From Sphingopyxis microcysteis (lineage in GTDB: Bacteria; Pseudomonadota; Alphaproteobacteria; Sphingomonadales; Sphingomonadaceae), in contig NZ_JAANYY010000002.1 of NCBI RefSeq assembly GCF_012274265.1, forward strand, positions 434,001 to 498,000: a DNA stretch of 64,000 nucleotides, read 5' to 3'. A program made the position numbers and the translations under genes. The number at the start of each line of letters is the position of its first letter. Within the stretch, counting starts at the first letter, position 1. The notes beneath the pieces are model-generated. The model had not been told where the DNA came from. It saw nothing but the letters and a program-made list of their open reading frames with translations, and did not search any database. This document shows positions 24,441 through 33,952 of this stretch, one piece after another.

Positions 24441-24845
24441 TCAGCGGGCGCGGCGCGCCTCGAACCATTGGCGCAGCGCCAGCGCGGCGCAGCCGGTGTA
24501 GCCATAGCTGCCAACCGGCGAGCAGCTGTCGGGGCGCGTCTGGCGGGCGATATTGTCATAGCCCTCGACCTTCGACGCCCAGCTGCCGCCGCCGACCGGC
24601 GCATCGTCCTTCAGTTCCTCGCGCAGTTCCTTGGGCACCCGATAGCGTTCGGATTCGGGCTGCTGCGCGCAGACGACGATTTCATTGCCCTCGGGCTCGG
24701 GACAGGGCTCGTCGCCATAGGTGTAGAGCACCGAGGTGCGCTGCGGCGGCTGCGCCGATTGGGCGAGGCTGTCGTCCTGCGCCGCGGCGGGCATGGTGAG
24801 GGTGAGCGCGGCGAGAAGGGGGAGGAGAAGGCCGGTCTTGTTCAT
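24441..24845 (-). CDS. secreted protein of unknown function
   Basis: A 134-residue protein with a clear signal peptide (MNKTGLLLPLLAALTLTMPAAAQ). The mature part contains YGDEPCPEPEGNEIVVCAQQ, then PESERYRVPKELREEL, and near the end a cysteine-bearing CSPVGSYGYTGCAALALRQW. Four cysteines could form two disulfides. I know no function; similar short PCPEPEGNEIVVC proteins appear typical of sphingomonads (from memory, not checked). It stands alone, 95 bp upstream of the YceI gene on the same strand. Confidence 0.8.
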   Translation of the reverse strand: MNKTGLLLPLLAALTLTMPAAAQDDSLAQSAQPPQRTSVLYTYGDEPCPEPEGNEIVVCAQQPESERYRVPKELREELKDDAPVGGGSWASKVEGYDNIARQTRPDSCSPVGSYGYTGCAALALRQWFEARRAR

Positions 24846-25018
24846 CGTTATTGATCGCCTTCCCGGTCGCCGTCGCGGACCCGCTGTCGCTGCCGTTTAG
24901 CATGAAGCGTGCAGATGAACCTAAGCCGAACCTGTCCGCGTAACCCTTTGCGCCCTGGCCGCGAATTGGGAGCGAAGGGCGGCGGCATCGGGCCGTTCGA
25001 CCCGGATGGAGATCGATC

Positions 25019-25504
25019 GTGAAACACCAAGCCCTGTTCTTCCTGCTCGCGGCGGCGACGGCGCCGTTGTCGCTCGCGGCCTTTACCCCGCAGGCCTATG
25101 CCGCCCCGGTCTATGTCGGGGTCGAAGGCGGCAATGTCGCGGTCAGCGGCTATGACGCGGTGAGCTATTTCGACGGCGACGGGGTGCCGGTGAAGGGCGA
25201 CGCCGATTTCGCGGTCGCGCATGACGGCGCGGTCTATCATTTCGCCAATGCCGCCAACGCTGCGCGCTTTGCCGCCAATCCCGAGGCGTTCCTGCCGCGT
25301 TATGGCGGGCATTGCGCGTGGGCGATGGCGCGCGGCTATCTCGCGCCCGGCGATCCGCGGGCTTATGCGGTGGTCGATGGGAAGCTGTACCTGAACTTCA
25401 ATCAGGCGGTGAAGGCGACATGGGACAAGGACCGCGCGGGGCATATTGCGGCGGCGGAGAAGAATTGGGCGGTGGTGCCGGCGGATGCGAAGTTTGGGGG
25501 GTGA
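25019..25504 (+). CDS. secreted YHS-domain protein
   Basis: The 161-residue protein starts at GTG 25019. It has a signal peptide running to about residue 28 (ending AYAAP), then a YHS-type domain: VAVSGYDAVSYFDGDGVPVK, YHFANAANAARFAANPEAFL, YGGHCAWAMARGY. Proteins of this class are proposed metal- or copper-handling periplasmic factors, based on the conserved Cys/His, but function here is open. Two tiny coupled reading frames follow it. Confidence 0.9.
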   Translation: MKHQALFFLLAAATAPLSLAAFTPQAYAAPVYVGVEGGNVAVSGYDAVSYFDGDGVPVKGDADFAVAHDGAVYHFANAANAARFAANPEAFLPRYGGHCAWAMARGYLAPGDPRAYAVVDGKLYLNFNQAVKATWDKDRAGHIAAAEKNWAVVPADAKFGG

Positions 25505-25510
25505 GGTCGA

Positions 25511-25537
25511 TGTCTGCTAAGGGGTAGGAAGCGGACG
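25511..25537. repeat. short palindrome, kind R8
   Basis: The arms GTCTGCT and AGCGGAC flank AAGGGGTAGGA. It lies 7 bases after the YHS stop codon. Read as codons it would give a spurious start and an in-frame TAG ahead of the small frame at 25573. Confidence 0.7.
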
Positions 25538-25572
25538 TTGCGCTGATCGCCCAGCTCGGCCATAACGACGCC

Positions 25573-25659
25573 ATGCGTGACTATCGAGATAGGTTCCGCG
25601 ACGAGCGGCTAGGGAAGCTGGTGAAGCATAAGCCCGCGCCGAAAAAGCCGAAAGCGTGA
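25573..25659 (+). CDS. tiny basic peptide (28 residues), doubtful
   Basis: This frame encodes MRDYRDRFRDERLGKLVKH followed by KPAPKKPKA. It is highly basic and stops at TGA overlapping the ATG of the next small gene (TGATG). The same frame stays open back to the TAG inside the R8 palindrome, so a longer product would need a non-ATG start. No ribosome binding site is clear. It may be the 3' end of a decayed gene or a real coupled peptide. Confidence 0.3.
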   Translation: MRDYRDRFRDERLGKLVKHKPAPKKPKA

Positions 25660-25832
25660 TGCCCCGCGACAAATGGCTCTTTGGCGTCGCGATGTTTTGG
25701 TTCGCCTATTCCGGCTATCGTTTCAGTGATGGCCGTGAGTTCTCGGAAAATTGGAGCGTGATGTTCCCGCTCTTCACCGGCATCGTTTTTTTATTTCTTG
25801 CCTATCGCCGCCCGCGTCGCGCGACGAAATAG
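25659..25832 (+). CDS. small membrane protein (57 residues)
   Basis: Its start overlaps the preceding tiny frame by one base. The sequence opens MPRDKWLFGVAMFWFAYSGY, then a short acidic loop (SDGREFSENW), then a second hydrophobic stretch (MFPLFTGIVFLFLAY) and a basic tail RRPRRATK, giving a two-helix hairpin with positive ends. Codon use is less G+C-biased than that of its neighbours. No family is recognised. The regular topology makes it more likely real than the frame before it. Confidence 0.5.
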   Translation: MPRDKWLFGVAMFWFAYSGYRFSDGREFSENWSVMFPLFTGIVFLFLAYRRPRRATK

Positions 25833-25976
25833 GACGCACTAGAGCTTTCCTACTAAATCCCGGCCTGTCATGTTCGCCGCCAACATCCTGCCCCCATATC
25901 GTCATACCGGAGTTCTCTTCCGCCGGTAGCGAAGTTGAAGGGCGGGAATGGGGTGGGGAGCGGACCTTGCCTTATT

Positions 25977-26054
25977 CGTCATCCCGGCGAAGGCCGGGAT
26001 CTCACCCTATCGGTTTTCCGCACCGGCGAGATCCCGGCCTTCGCCGGGATGACG
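25977..26054. repeat. palindromic repeat, kind R1
   Basis: CGTCATCCCGGCGAAGGCCG and its reverse complement enclose TCACCCTATCGGTTTTCCGC. An R4 copy follows after 9 bp, forming a composite block. Confidence 0.88.
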
Positions 26055-26063
26055 ATGTTATAG

Positions 26064-26198
26064 ATCCTCCCTGTGGCGAAGCCATGGAGAGGGGACCGTT
26101 CGCGAAGCGAATGGTGGAGGGGCGGCGACGGTAGTGCCATGGCCCCTCCGTCAGCGCTCCGCGCTGCCACCTCCCCATCGCTGCGCGACAGGGAGGAT
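26064..26198. repeat. long palindromic repeat, kind R4
   Basis: Full R4 copy with ATCCTCCCTGTGGCGAAGCC at one end and the GGGAGGAT complement at the other. It lies downstream of bioA. Confidence 0.88.
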
Positions 26199-26230
26199 CG
26201 ATGGCAACTTCCGGTCGCTAGCTGCCATCT

Positions 26231-27487
26231 CTAAATCACCTCCAGCGACGCCCTGATCGCATCCCACACCTGCGCCAGTTCCTCCGCCGTGATGCAATAG
26301 GGCGGCATCACATACAGCGTGTTGCCGAGTGGGCGGAGGAGGATGCCGTGGTCGCGGTAGAAGGCGATCAGGCGCGGGGCGAGGTTGGACAGATAGCCGC
26401 CGTCGGGGACGACGATGTCGAGCGCTGCGATGGTGCCGAGGCGGCGGGGACCCGCGATGCGCGGGTCGTGGCCGAGGAGCGAGAGATGCGCGGCCTGTGC
26501 GTCGGCGAGCGCGTCGATGCGTCCCTGCACCGGTTCGTCGCGCCAGATTTCGAGATTGGCGACTGCGGCGGCGCAGGCGATCGGGTTCGCGGTGTAGCTC
26601 GACGAATGATAGAAGGTTTTGGCGCGGTCGGTCGAATAGTGCGCCGCGAAGATCGGCTCGATGCAGAGCGTGACCGCGAGCGGCAGGCTGCCGCCGGTGA
26701 GGCCTTTGGAGAGGCACATGATGTCGGGGATCACCCCCGCATGGTCGCAGGCGAAGCGGGTGCCGGTGCGCCCCCAGCCGGTCATCACCTCGTCGGCGAT
26801 GAAGAGGACGCCGTGGCGCGCGCAGATGCTGCGCATTTCGGCGAGCACCCATGGCGGATAAATGAGCATGCCGCCCGCGCCGAGGATCAGCGGTTCGACG
26901 ATGAAGGCCGCGGGTTTGGCTGCGCACGCCGCTTCGAGCGCGTCGAGCGTGGCTTGCTCAAGCCCCTCGTGCGGGAAGGGGATGGTGTCGACGTCGAACA
27001 GCAAGGGCTGCCAGGCGCGGTTGTACACGCCGCGCTCGCCGACCGACATCGTGCCGATCGTGTCGCCATGATAGCTGTGTTCGAGGACGAGGATGCGGCT
27101 GCGCGGTTCGCCGATGTTGTACCAGTAGCCGAGCGCCATTTTGAGCGCGACCTCGACGCTGGTCGAGCCCGAGTCCGAAAAGAAGACGCGGGTGAGCGGA
27201 TCGGGCGTGATGCGGACCAGTTCGGCGGCAAGGCTTTCGGCGGGTTCGTGGGTCCAGCCCGCGAAGATGAGCTGGTCGAGCTTTTCGGACTGGGCGCGGA
27301 TCGCGGCCATGATGAGCGGGTGCGCGTGACCGTGGGTGGTGACCCACCAGCTGGAGATGGCGTCGATCCAGTGGTTGCCGTCGGCGTCGTAAAGCCGCGC
27401 ACCGTCGCCCCGGGCGATCAGCGGGATGGCGTCGCCGAGGCCGTGCTGGGTGAAGGGGTGCCAGATGGGGGAATGGTTGGTGGTCAT
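26231..27487 (-). CDS. bioA: adenosylmethionine-8-amino-7-oxononanoate aminotransferase
   Basis: BioA converts KAPA to DAPA with S-adenosylmethionine as amino donor in biotin synthesis. This fold-type I PLP enzyme has about 418 residues from ATG 27487. HPFTQHG and GNHWIDAISSWWVTTHGHAH mark the BioA branch of the class III aminotransferases. SYHGDTIGTMSVG, FIADEVMTGWGRTG (the PLP-binding Asp) and IMCLSKGLTGGSLPL (the PLP lysine) follow. A start nine codons further upstream falls toward an R1 repeat and is less likely. It follows bioD, with the repeat between them. Confidence 0.95.
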   Translation of the reverse strand: MTTNHSPIWHPFTQHGLGDAIPLIARGDGARLYDADGNHWIDAISSWWVTTHGHAHPLIMAAIRAQSEKLDQLIFAGWTHEPAESLAAELVRITPDPLTRVFFSDSGSTSVEVALKMALGYWYNIGEPRSRILVLEHSYHGDTIGTMSVGERGVYNRAWQPLLFDVDTIPFPHEGLEQATLDALEAACAAKPAAFIVEPLILGAGGMLIYPPWVLAEMRSICARHGVLFIADEVMTGWGRTGTRFACDHAGVIPDIMCLSKGLTGGSLPLAVTLCIEPIFAAHYSTDRAKTFYHSSSYTANPIACAAAVANLEIWRDEPVQGRIDALADAQAAHLSLLGHDPRIAGPRRLGTIAALDIVVPDGGYLSNLAPRLIAFYRDHGILLRPLGNTLYVMPPYCITAEELAQVWDAIRASLEVI

Positions 27488-27508
27488 GGCCTGAGCCTTA
27501 CTCAATTC

Positions 27509-27586
27509 CGTCATCCCGGCGAAGGCCGGGATCTCACCCTGTCGGGAAAACGCACCGGCGAGATCCCGGCCTTCGCCGGGATGACG
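27509..27586. repeat. palindromic repeat, kind R1
   Basis: Occupies almost the whole gap between the bioD stop and the bioA start, with ends CGTCATCCCGGCGAAGGCCG and complement. Confidence 0.88.
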
Positions 27587-27591
27587 ATTGT

Positions 27592-28320
27592 CTATTCGAA
27601 GTCCGTGAGATCGAAGCTCGCGTTAAACGCCGCCGCCAGATTTTCCGGCGTCAGCGGATCGACGAGCGGCAGGCGGCCCAGGCGGCGGACGCCCGAAATT
27701 TCGGAAATGATCGCCTCGCTGTCCTCCACAGCGTCGCCGAGGAAGGTGAGGCCGTGGATGGGGACGCCGCGCGCGCGCAGTGCCTCGATCGTCAGCAGGC
27801 TGTGATTGATCGTGCCGAGCGCGGTGCGCGCGCAGACGATGACGGGGATTTGCCAGCGCGCGAAGATGTCGGCGTAGAGGGTCGTGCGCGTCACCGGGAC
27901 GAGCGCGCCGCCCGCGCCCTCGACGATCAGGTCGCCGGGGGGCGGGGTGAGCCGGTCGAGGTCGATCGTGACGCCGTCGATCTCGGCGGCGATGTGCGGC
28001 GAAGCGGGGGTGACGAGGCGATAGGCTTCGGGTCGAATGTATCCTCCCTGTTGCGCAGCAATGGGGAGGTGGCAGCCCGAAGGGCTGACGGAGGGGCCAT
28101 GGCGCGAGGTTGCCGCCCCTCCACCATCCGCTTCGCGGACGGTCCCCCTCCCCACGCTTCGCGCAGGGAGGAGTTTAGCGACGATCTGGCTGTCGGTTTC
28201 TTCGTCCAGCCCTGCCTGGATCGGCTTCCAATATGGCGCGCCGGTGGCCCCCGCGAGCGCGGCGGCAAAGACCGTCTTGCCGATGCCCGTATCGGTGCCG
28301 GTGACGACGAAGCGCGTCAT
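27592..28320 (-). CDS. bioD: dethiobiotin synthetase carrying an in-frame repeat insertion
   Basis: BioD closes the ureido ring of dethiobiotin using ATP and CO2. Visible features are the P-loop [54 protein letters not shown] and [15 protein letters not shown]. The protein is 242 residues, about 30-40 longer than usual. Residues 50-94 ([19 protein letters not shown] through AAQQGGY) are translated from an R4 repeat placed between the DSQIVAK helix and the conserved PEAYRL segment. The frame stays open, so the protein should be made with an extra loop or tail-like hairpin. The start overlaps the bioF stop. Confidence 0.93.
   Translation of the reverse strand: MTRFVVTGTDTGIGKTVFAAALAGATGAPYWKPIQAGLDEETDSQIVAKLLPARSVGRGTVREADGGGAATSRHGPSVSPSGCHLPIAAQQGGYIRPEAYRLVTPASPHIAAEIDGVTIDLDRLTPPPGDLIVEGAGGALVPVTRTTLYADIFARWQIPVIVCARTALGTINHSLLTIEALRARGVPIHGLTFLGDAVEDSEAIISEISGVRRLGRLPLVDPLTPENLAAAFNASFDLTDFE
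28041..28173. repeat. long palindromic repeat, kind R4, inside bioD
   Basis: It has the standard R4 ends (ATCCTCCCTGTTGCGCAGCA and GGGAGGAG). Both halves are intact and recognisable, and the element is read through in one frame of bioD without a stop codon. Confidence 0.92.
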
Positions 28321-29453
28321 GCCGCGGCCATCGCCGCCGCCAGCGCGTCGGCCATGGCATCGACGTCGGCTTCGTCGACATTCAGCGTGATCGCGATGCG
28401 CAGCCGCGCGGTGCCGTGGGGAACGGTCGGCGGGCGGATGCCGCGGATGTCGAAACCCGCCTCGTGCAGCGCCCCCGCAATGCGCATCGTGCGCTGGTTG
28501 TCGCCGATGACGACGGGCAGGATTTGCGTGCCGCTGGCCGGGACGCCGAGCGGGACGAGACGTTCGGCAGCATGGCGAACGACGGCGTGCAGGCGCGCCT
28601 GCCGTTCGGGCTCGGTCGCGACGATCTCGATCGCCTGCCGCACCAGCCACGCCATGAGCGGCGAGGGGGCGGTCGAGAAGATGAAGGGGCGGCCGCGGTT
28701 GACGAGGAAGTCGCAGGCGATGGCGGCGGCGCAGAGCAGCGCCCCTTCGGCCCCCAGCGCCTTGCCGCAGGTGTGAAGGGTGATCAGATTGTCGCGGCGC
28801 GCCAAACCATGTGCGAGCCCGGCGCCGCCGGGACCGAAGACGCCGGTGGCGTGGGCTTCGTCGACGACGAGGATCGCGTCGTGGCGGTCGGCGACGGCGG
28901 CGAGCGCGGCGAGCGGGGCGCGGTCGCCGTCCATCGAATAGAGGCTTTCGACCGCGATCCACGGCGTCCCCGCACCGCCGCCGGCGCGCCAGCGGGTGAT
29001 GATATCGTCGAACGCCTGTGCATCATTATGCGCGGCGGCGACGGTCCCGGCCCGGCCGAGCTTCATCCCGTCGTGCGCGCTGGCGTGGATCAACTCGTCG
29101 TGGACGACAAGGTCGCCGCGCTGCGGCAGCGCCGCGAACAGCGCGGCATTGGCGGCGAAGCCGGTGGGGAAGAACAGCGCCGCCTCGCTGCCATAATGGC
29201 GCGCGGCGTGCGCCTCGAGCGCTTCATGTTCGGGATGGTTGCCGCGCAGCAGGCGCGAGCCGCCCGAGCCGGTGGGAAGCCCGCGTTCGATCCCGGCGGC
29301 GAGCGCATGGCGCATCGCGTCGCTGTCGGCGAGCCCGAGATAATCGTTCGAGGCGAAGTCGCGGCCGGTGCGCGGCGCGAGGGCGCGGCGGCGGTTGTCG
29401 TGCGCGAGCGCCGCGAGGTCGGCGTGATGGGCGGCGAAGGGAGAGGGCGCCAT
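28317..29453 (-). CDS. bioF: 8-amino-7-oxononanoate synthase
   Basis: BioF joins pimeloyl-ACP or pimeloyl-CoA to alanine to make KAPA. The 378-residue alpha-oxoamine synthase shows [47 protein letters not shown] (the PLP-interacting Asp/His) and [15 protein letters not shown] with the PLP lysine. Its stop overlaps the bioD start by four bases, so the two are translationally coupled. The upstream gene on the same strand encodes a DUF6151 protein. Confidence 0.95.
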   Translation of the reverse strand: MAPSPFAAHHADLAALAHDNRRRALAPRTGRDFASNDYLGLADSDAMRHALAAGIERGLPTGSGGSRLLRGNHPEHEALEAHAARHYGSEAALFFPTGFAANAALFAALPQRGDLVVHDELIHASAHDGMKLGRAGTVAAAHNDAQAFDDIITRWRAGGGAGTPWIAVESLYSMDGDRAPLAALAAVADRHDAILVVDEAHATGVFGPGGAGLAHGLARRDNLITLHTCGKALGAEGALLCAAAIACDFLVNRGRPFIFSTAPSPLMAWLVRQAIEIVATEPERQARLHAVVRHAAERLVPLGVPASGTQILPVVIGDNQRTMRIAGALHEAGFDIRGIRPPTVPHGTARLRIAITLNVDEADVDAMADALAAAMAAA

Positions 29454-29519
29454 GGTTTTCCTTCTCTGGTCACGCCCGCGATGGCGGGGATCCCGCTTTC
29501 GCCGCGACGACGAAATTTC

Positions 29520-30134
29520 CTAGTCTGTGCGGCCACTGCCGCGCAGCGCCTGCCGTTCTTCGGCGGTCAGGCGGCGGGGCGTGGCGATCGGCTCGAGGGT
29601 CTTGGGGTCGAAAAGCGGGCAGCGGCGGCGGTCGCCCGAGACGAGGTCGCGGAGCATGCGCGGGAAGAAGCGGCGCATCAGCTGGCCCATGCTCATTTTG
29701 GGGAGCGCGCTGGTGTCGCCGATGCCGTCGTCGGTGAAGAGATGGCCGCGCGGCGGGCCGACCAGCGAGTCCCGCGTTGCGGGATCGCAGGCGGCGAGCT
29801 GGGTGGTGATATAGGGCAGCTTGCCGTTCGCATAGGTGTTGAACAGCGGCATGCCGCAGCAGGCGGCGTACCAGCGCAGCGTCGGCTTGTCGGTGAGATG
29901 GACGCAGGCCAGCTGATCGCGGCCGGTGTCGAGCCGCACGCGCGCGCAGCGCGACTGGTAGAGCGCGCTGCCGCCATGCGCATCGAGCACATGCTCGGCA
30001 TGGCCAAGGTGGCGCGTCAGATCCTGGCAGTCGGTGCAATGGCAGATGACATGGTCACCCTGATCCGGGCCGACGTCGAGCAGGGCGCCGGAGACGGCGC
30101 CGCATCGGCAGGCTAAGGGGAGGGGGGATGGCAT
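29520..30134 (-). CDS. DUF6151/GFA-like zinc-binding protein
   Basis: The 204-residue protein has the cysteine pattern of the Mss4-like/GFA fold: LACRCGAVSG near the N-terminus, CHCTDCQDL near residue 32, and ACCGMPLFNTYANGKLPY near residue 92. Together these could hold one or two zinc ions. The C-terminal part (KMSMGQLMRRFFPRMLRDL) is basic and helical. Function is unknown. GGAGG precedes the start. It lies just upstream of bioF on the same strand, 66 bp apart, so it may lead the biotin cluster, but nothing ties it to biotin chemistry. Confidence 0.75.
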   Translation of the reverse strand: MPSPLPLACRCGAVSGALLDVGPDQGDHVICHCTDCQDLTRHLGHAEHVLDAHGGSALYQSRCARVRLDTGRDQLACVHLTDKPTLRWYAACCGMPLFNTYANGKLPYITTQLAACDPATRDSLVGPPRGHLFTDDGIGDTSALPKMSMGQLMRRFFPRMLRDLVSGDRRRCPLFDPKTLEPIATPRRLTAEERQALRGSGRTD

Positions 30135-30170
30135 GGTTGCCTCCTAGCGCCGGATGACATGCAATGGAAA

Positions 30171-30252
30171 CGTCATTGCGAGCGAAGCGAAGCAATCCAG
30201 AGCGGCTTGTCACACTCTGGATTGCTTCGTTGCTACGCTCCTCGCAATGACG
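30171..30252. repeat. palindromic repeat, kind R5
   Basis: CGTCATTGCGAGCGAAGCGA with AGCAATCCAGAG on one arm, and the complement ending in CTCGCAATGACG on the other. A single copy in this window, between ilvC and the DUF6151 gene. The motif resembles a repeat widespread in Alphaproteobacteria. Confidence 0.85.
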
Positions 30253-30271
30253 GGATCAGAGGGTGGTCCGA

Positions 30272-31415
<1,144 letters not shown>

Positions 31416-31431
31416 AAGTTAGTGGTAAACT

Positions 31432-31947
31432 CTAGAGCGCCTCCGACCCGCGGGCGATGGCAACGACGCCGGTGCGGCCGACCTCGACCAGCCCGCATTC
31501 GCGCATGAGCGCGATGAAGCGGTCGACCTTGTCGCTCGTCCCGGTGATTTCGAAGATGAAGCTGGTGAGCGTCGTGTCGACGACCTTGGCGCGGAAGACG
31601 TCGGCCATGCGCAGCGCCTCGATGCGCTTGTCGCCGGTCCCCGCGACCTTCACGAGCGCGATCTCGCGTTCGACATGCGCGCCGCCGTCGGCAAGGTCGG
31701 TGACCGAGTGGACGGGAACGAGCCGGTCGAGCTGCGCGATGATCTGGTCGATCACCGCGGGCGGGCCGCTGGTGACGATGGTGATCCGCGACAGCGCATG
31801 ATCGGCGCTGATGTCGGCGACGGTCAGGCTTTCGATATTATAGCCGCGCGCCGAGAACAGCCCGGTGATCTTGGCCAGGATGCCGGCTTCGTTGTCGACG
31901 GTGACGGCGAGGACGTGACGCTCGCCCGCTTCGGTTTTGATTTTCAT
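31432..31947 (-). CDS. ilvN: acetolactate synthase small (regulatory) subunit
   Basis: The 171-residue regulatory subunit binds valine and stimulates the large subunit. An ACT domain at residues 10-85 shows VTVDNEAGILAKITGLFSARGYNIESL. The second, ferredoxin-like half contains GDKRIEALRMADVFRAKVVD and ends near RTGVVAIARGSEAL. The ATG at 31947 is preceded by GGGGAGGAATA, and that Shine-Dalgarno sequence is the outer end of an R4 repeat filling the gap to ilvB. The family is often labelled ilvH; ilvN is used here only as a generic symbol. Confidence 0.95.
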   Translation of the reverse strand: MKIKTEAGERHVLAVTVDNEAGILAKITGLFSARGYNIESLTVADISADHALSRITIVTSGPPAVIDQIIAQLDRLVPVHSVTDLADGGAHVEREIALVKVAGTGDKRIEALRMADVFRAKVVDTTLTSFIFEITGTSDKVDRFIALMRECGLVEVGRTGVVAIARGSEAL

Positions 31948-31948
31948 T

Positions 31949-32090
31949 ATTCCTCCCCACTCGTGGGGAGGGGGACCACCGCGAAGCGGTGATGGAGGGG
32001 GCTCTCGGCCATACCCTTCGCCGCCGTGCAGGGACGCACCCCCCCTCCGTCAGCGCTTCGCGCTGCCACCTCCCCGCAAGCGGGGAGGAT
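31949..32090. repeat. long palindromic repeat, kind R4, next to ilvN start
   Basis: It fills the ilvB-ilvN gap. Its terminal GGGGAGGA (read on the minus strand) lies at the correct distance to serve as the ribosome binding site of ilvN. Confidence 0.88.
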
Positions 32091-32110
32091 TTTGTTCCTG
32101 CTATCCATCA

Positions 32111-33865
32111 TCACACCAGCGCTTTCGCTTCGTCGTCCATCGTGCCGGTGATGTCGTTCGGCTGGAGGATCATGTCGGTGTGCGCGGCGCCGCTCGGGAT
32201 CATCGGGAAGCAGTTGGCGAGCTGCGCGACGCGGCAGTCGACGATCACTGGTCCGGGGGTGTCGATCATCCGCTGGATGCCGTCCGCGAGTTCGCCCAGA
32301 TTGTCGATGCGGATGCCGGTCCAGCCATAGGCGTCGGCGAGCTTCACGAAATCGGGCAGGCTGTCCGAATAGCTGTTCGAATAGCGGCTTTCATAGGTGA
32401 GTTCCTGCCACTGGCGGACCATCCCCATCCACTGGTTGTTGAGGATGAAGATCTTCACCGGCAGGCGGTACTGGCTGACCGTGCCCATTTCCTGGATATT
32501 CATCTGGAGCGAGGCTTCGCCCGCGACGCAGATGACGAGGCGATCGGGGTGCGCGATCTGCGCGCCGACCGCCGCCGGGAAGCCATAGCCCATCGTGCCG
32601 AGCCCGCCGCTGGTCAGCCAGCGATTGGGGCTGTCGAAATGGAAATGCTGCGCCGCCCACATCTGGTGCTGGCCGACCTCGGTGGTGATGATCGGATCGC
32701 GGCCGCGGGTCGCGTCGAACAGCGCCTTGACCGCGCGCTGCGGCATGATTTCGGCGCCATCCTCTTTCTTTTCGGGAAAGTCGAGGCAGCGCGTCGCGCG
32801 CCAGCCGTCGATGCGGCGCCACCATTCGCCGAGGTCGCGCGCCTTATAACCCTTGTCGCCCCACGCCGCGATCAGCGCGTCGAGCGCGCGCCCGGCATCG
32901 CCGACGATCGCGAGGTCGACGGGGACGATCTTGTTGATCGAACTGCGGTCGATGTCGATGTGGATCTTCTTCGATTCCGGCGAGAAGGCGTCGAGGCGCC
33001 CAGTGACGCGGTCGTCGAAGCGCGCGCCGACCGCGATGATCAGGTCGGCGCGGTTCATCGCCATGTTCGATTCGTAGGTGCCGTGCATGCCGAGCATGCC
33101 GAGCCACTTGTCATCGTCCGCCGGGAAGGCGCCGAGGCCCATCAGCGTCGAGGTGACCGGCGCGCCGGTGAGCGCGACCAACTGGCGCAGCGCCGCGCTG
33201 GCATCGGGGCCGGCGTTGATCACCCCGCCGCCGGTGTAGAAGATCGGGCGCTCGGCGGCGGCGATCATCGCGGCGGCCTGGGTGATCGCGTCGGCGTCGG
33301 GATCGACCTGGGGGCGATAGCTTTTATGGTCGATCCGGTTGGGGATCGAATAGGTGCCGGTCGCGACCTGGACGTTTTTCGGAATGTCGATGACCACCGG
33401 GCCGGGGCGGCCATGGGTCGCGATATAAAAGGCCTCGTGCAGGATGGGGCCGAGGCGGTCGGGGTCCATGACGAGATAATTATGCTTGGTGCAGTGGCGC
33501 GTGATGCCGACGGTGTCGCATTCCTGGAACGCGTCGGTGCCGATCAGCGTCGTCGGCACCTGCCCGGTGAGCACGACCATCGGGATCGAGTCGAGCAGCG
33601 CGTCGGTGATGCCGGTGACGGCATTGGTCGCGCCGGGGCCCGAGGTGACGAGCACGACGCCGGGCTTGCCGGTCGAGCGCGCATAGCCCTCTGCCGCGTG
33701 GGTCGCGGCCTGTTCGTGGCGGACGAGGATGTGCTTGATCGTCGGGTGCTTGAAAAGCGCGTCGTAAATCGGAAGCACCGCGCCGCCCGGATAGCCGAAC
33801 ACCGTATCGACCCCAAGGTCGACCAGCGCCTGAACCACCATGTCGGCACCGCTCATTTCCGTCAC
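32111..33865 (-). CDS. ilvB: acetolactate synthase large (catalytic) subunit
   Basis: This ThDP/FAD enzyme makes acetolactate or acetohydroxybutyrate. It has 584 residues from GTG 33865 with AAGGAG upstream. The ThDP-activating glutamate lies in VRHEQAATHAAEGYAR. The diphosphate/Mg site reads VAGEASLQMNIQEM, then IFILNNQWMGMVRQW. The Gly-Glu-Ala-Ser loop replaces the more usual Gly-Asp-Gly-Ser, which I believe is common in alphaproteobacterial homologues. It is the first gene of an ilvB-ilvN-ilvC series, and its promoter lies at the end of miaA. Confidence 0.96.
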   Translation of the reverse strand: MTEMSGADMVVQALVDLGVDTVFGYPGGAVLPIYDALFKHPTIKHILVRHEQAATHAAEGYARSTGKPGVVLVTSGPGATNAVTGITDALLDSIPMVVLTGQVPTTLIGTDAFQECDTVGITRHCTKHNYLVMDPDRLGPILHEAFYIATHGRPGPVVIDIPKNVQVATGTYSIPNRIDHKSYRPQVDPDADAITQAAAMIAAAERPIFYTGGGVINAGPDASAALRQLVALTGAPVTSTLMGLGAFPADDDKWLGMLGMHGTYESNMAMNRADLIIAVGARFDDRVTGRLDAFSPESKKIHIDIDRSSINKIVPVDLAIVGDAGRALDALIAAWGDKGYKARDLGEWWRRIDGWRATRCLDFPEKKEDGAEIMPQRAVKALFDATRGRDPIITTEVGQHQMWAAQHFHFDSPNRWLTSGGLGTMGYGFPAAVGAQIAHPDRLVICVAGEASLQMNIQEMGTVSQYRLPVKIFILNNQWMGMVRQWQELTYESRYSNSYSDSLPDFVKLADAYGWTGIRIDNLGELADGIQRMIDTPGPVIVDCRVAQLANCFPMIPSGAAHTDMILQPNDITGTMDDEAKALV

Positions 33866-33923
33866 GACGAAACTCCTTCTTGGCGCAAAAACGCAGCGCT
33901 TGTGCGCTGCAACAGGGTTGCGG

Positions 33924-33952
33924 GCAATAGGTGTATGATTCTATCCTGTCAA
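33924..33952 (-). promoter_or_regulatory. candidate promoter of ilvB
   Basis: On the minus strand TTGACA (33947-33952) is followed by a 17-base spacer and TATTGC (33924-33929), about 60 bases upstream of the ilvB start. The -35 is a perfect consensus and overlaps the last codons of miaA. The -10 is only a partial match. Confidence 0.55.

Larger units (their letters stand above)
25833..26230. other. gene-free stretch of about 400 bp
   Basis: It holds an R1 repeat (25977-26054) followed directly by an R4 repeat (26064-26198). The remainder, including a run of C-rich sequence near 25860-25920, shows no reading frame, RNA gene or promoter that I can support. Confidence 0.7.

Noticed and set aside
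25510-25659. A start codon followed after five codons by in-frame TAG, suggesting a nonsense mutation or recoding
   Set aside because: The ATG and TAG both belong to the R8 palindrome, which recurs elsewhere, so this is not evidence for a broken or recoded gene.
27487-27514. An upstream start for bioA
   Set aside because: The extra nine residues reach toward the R1 repeat and are not typical of BioA; ATG 27487 gives the conserved N-terminus.
32111-33865. Loss of the ThDP-binding Asp in ilvB (Gly-Glu-Ala-Ser instead of Gly-Asp-Gly-Ser)
   Set aside because: I believe this version is normal for alphaproteobacterial enzymes; the rest of the motif is intact.
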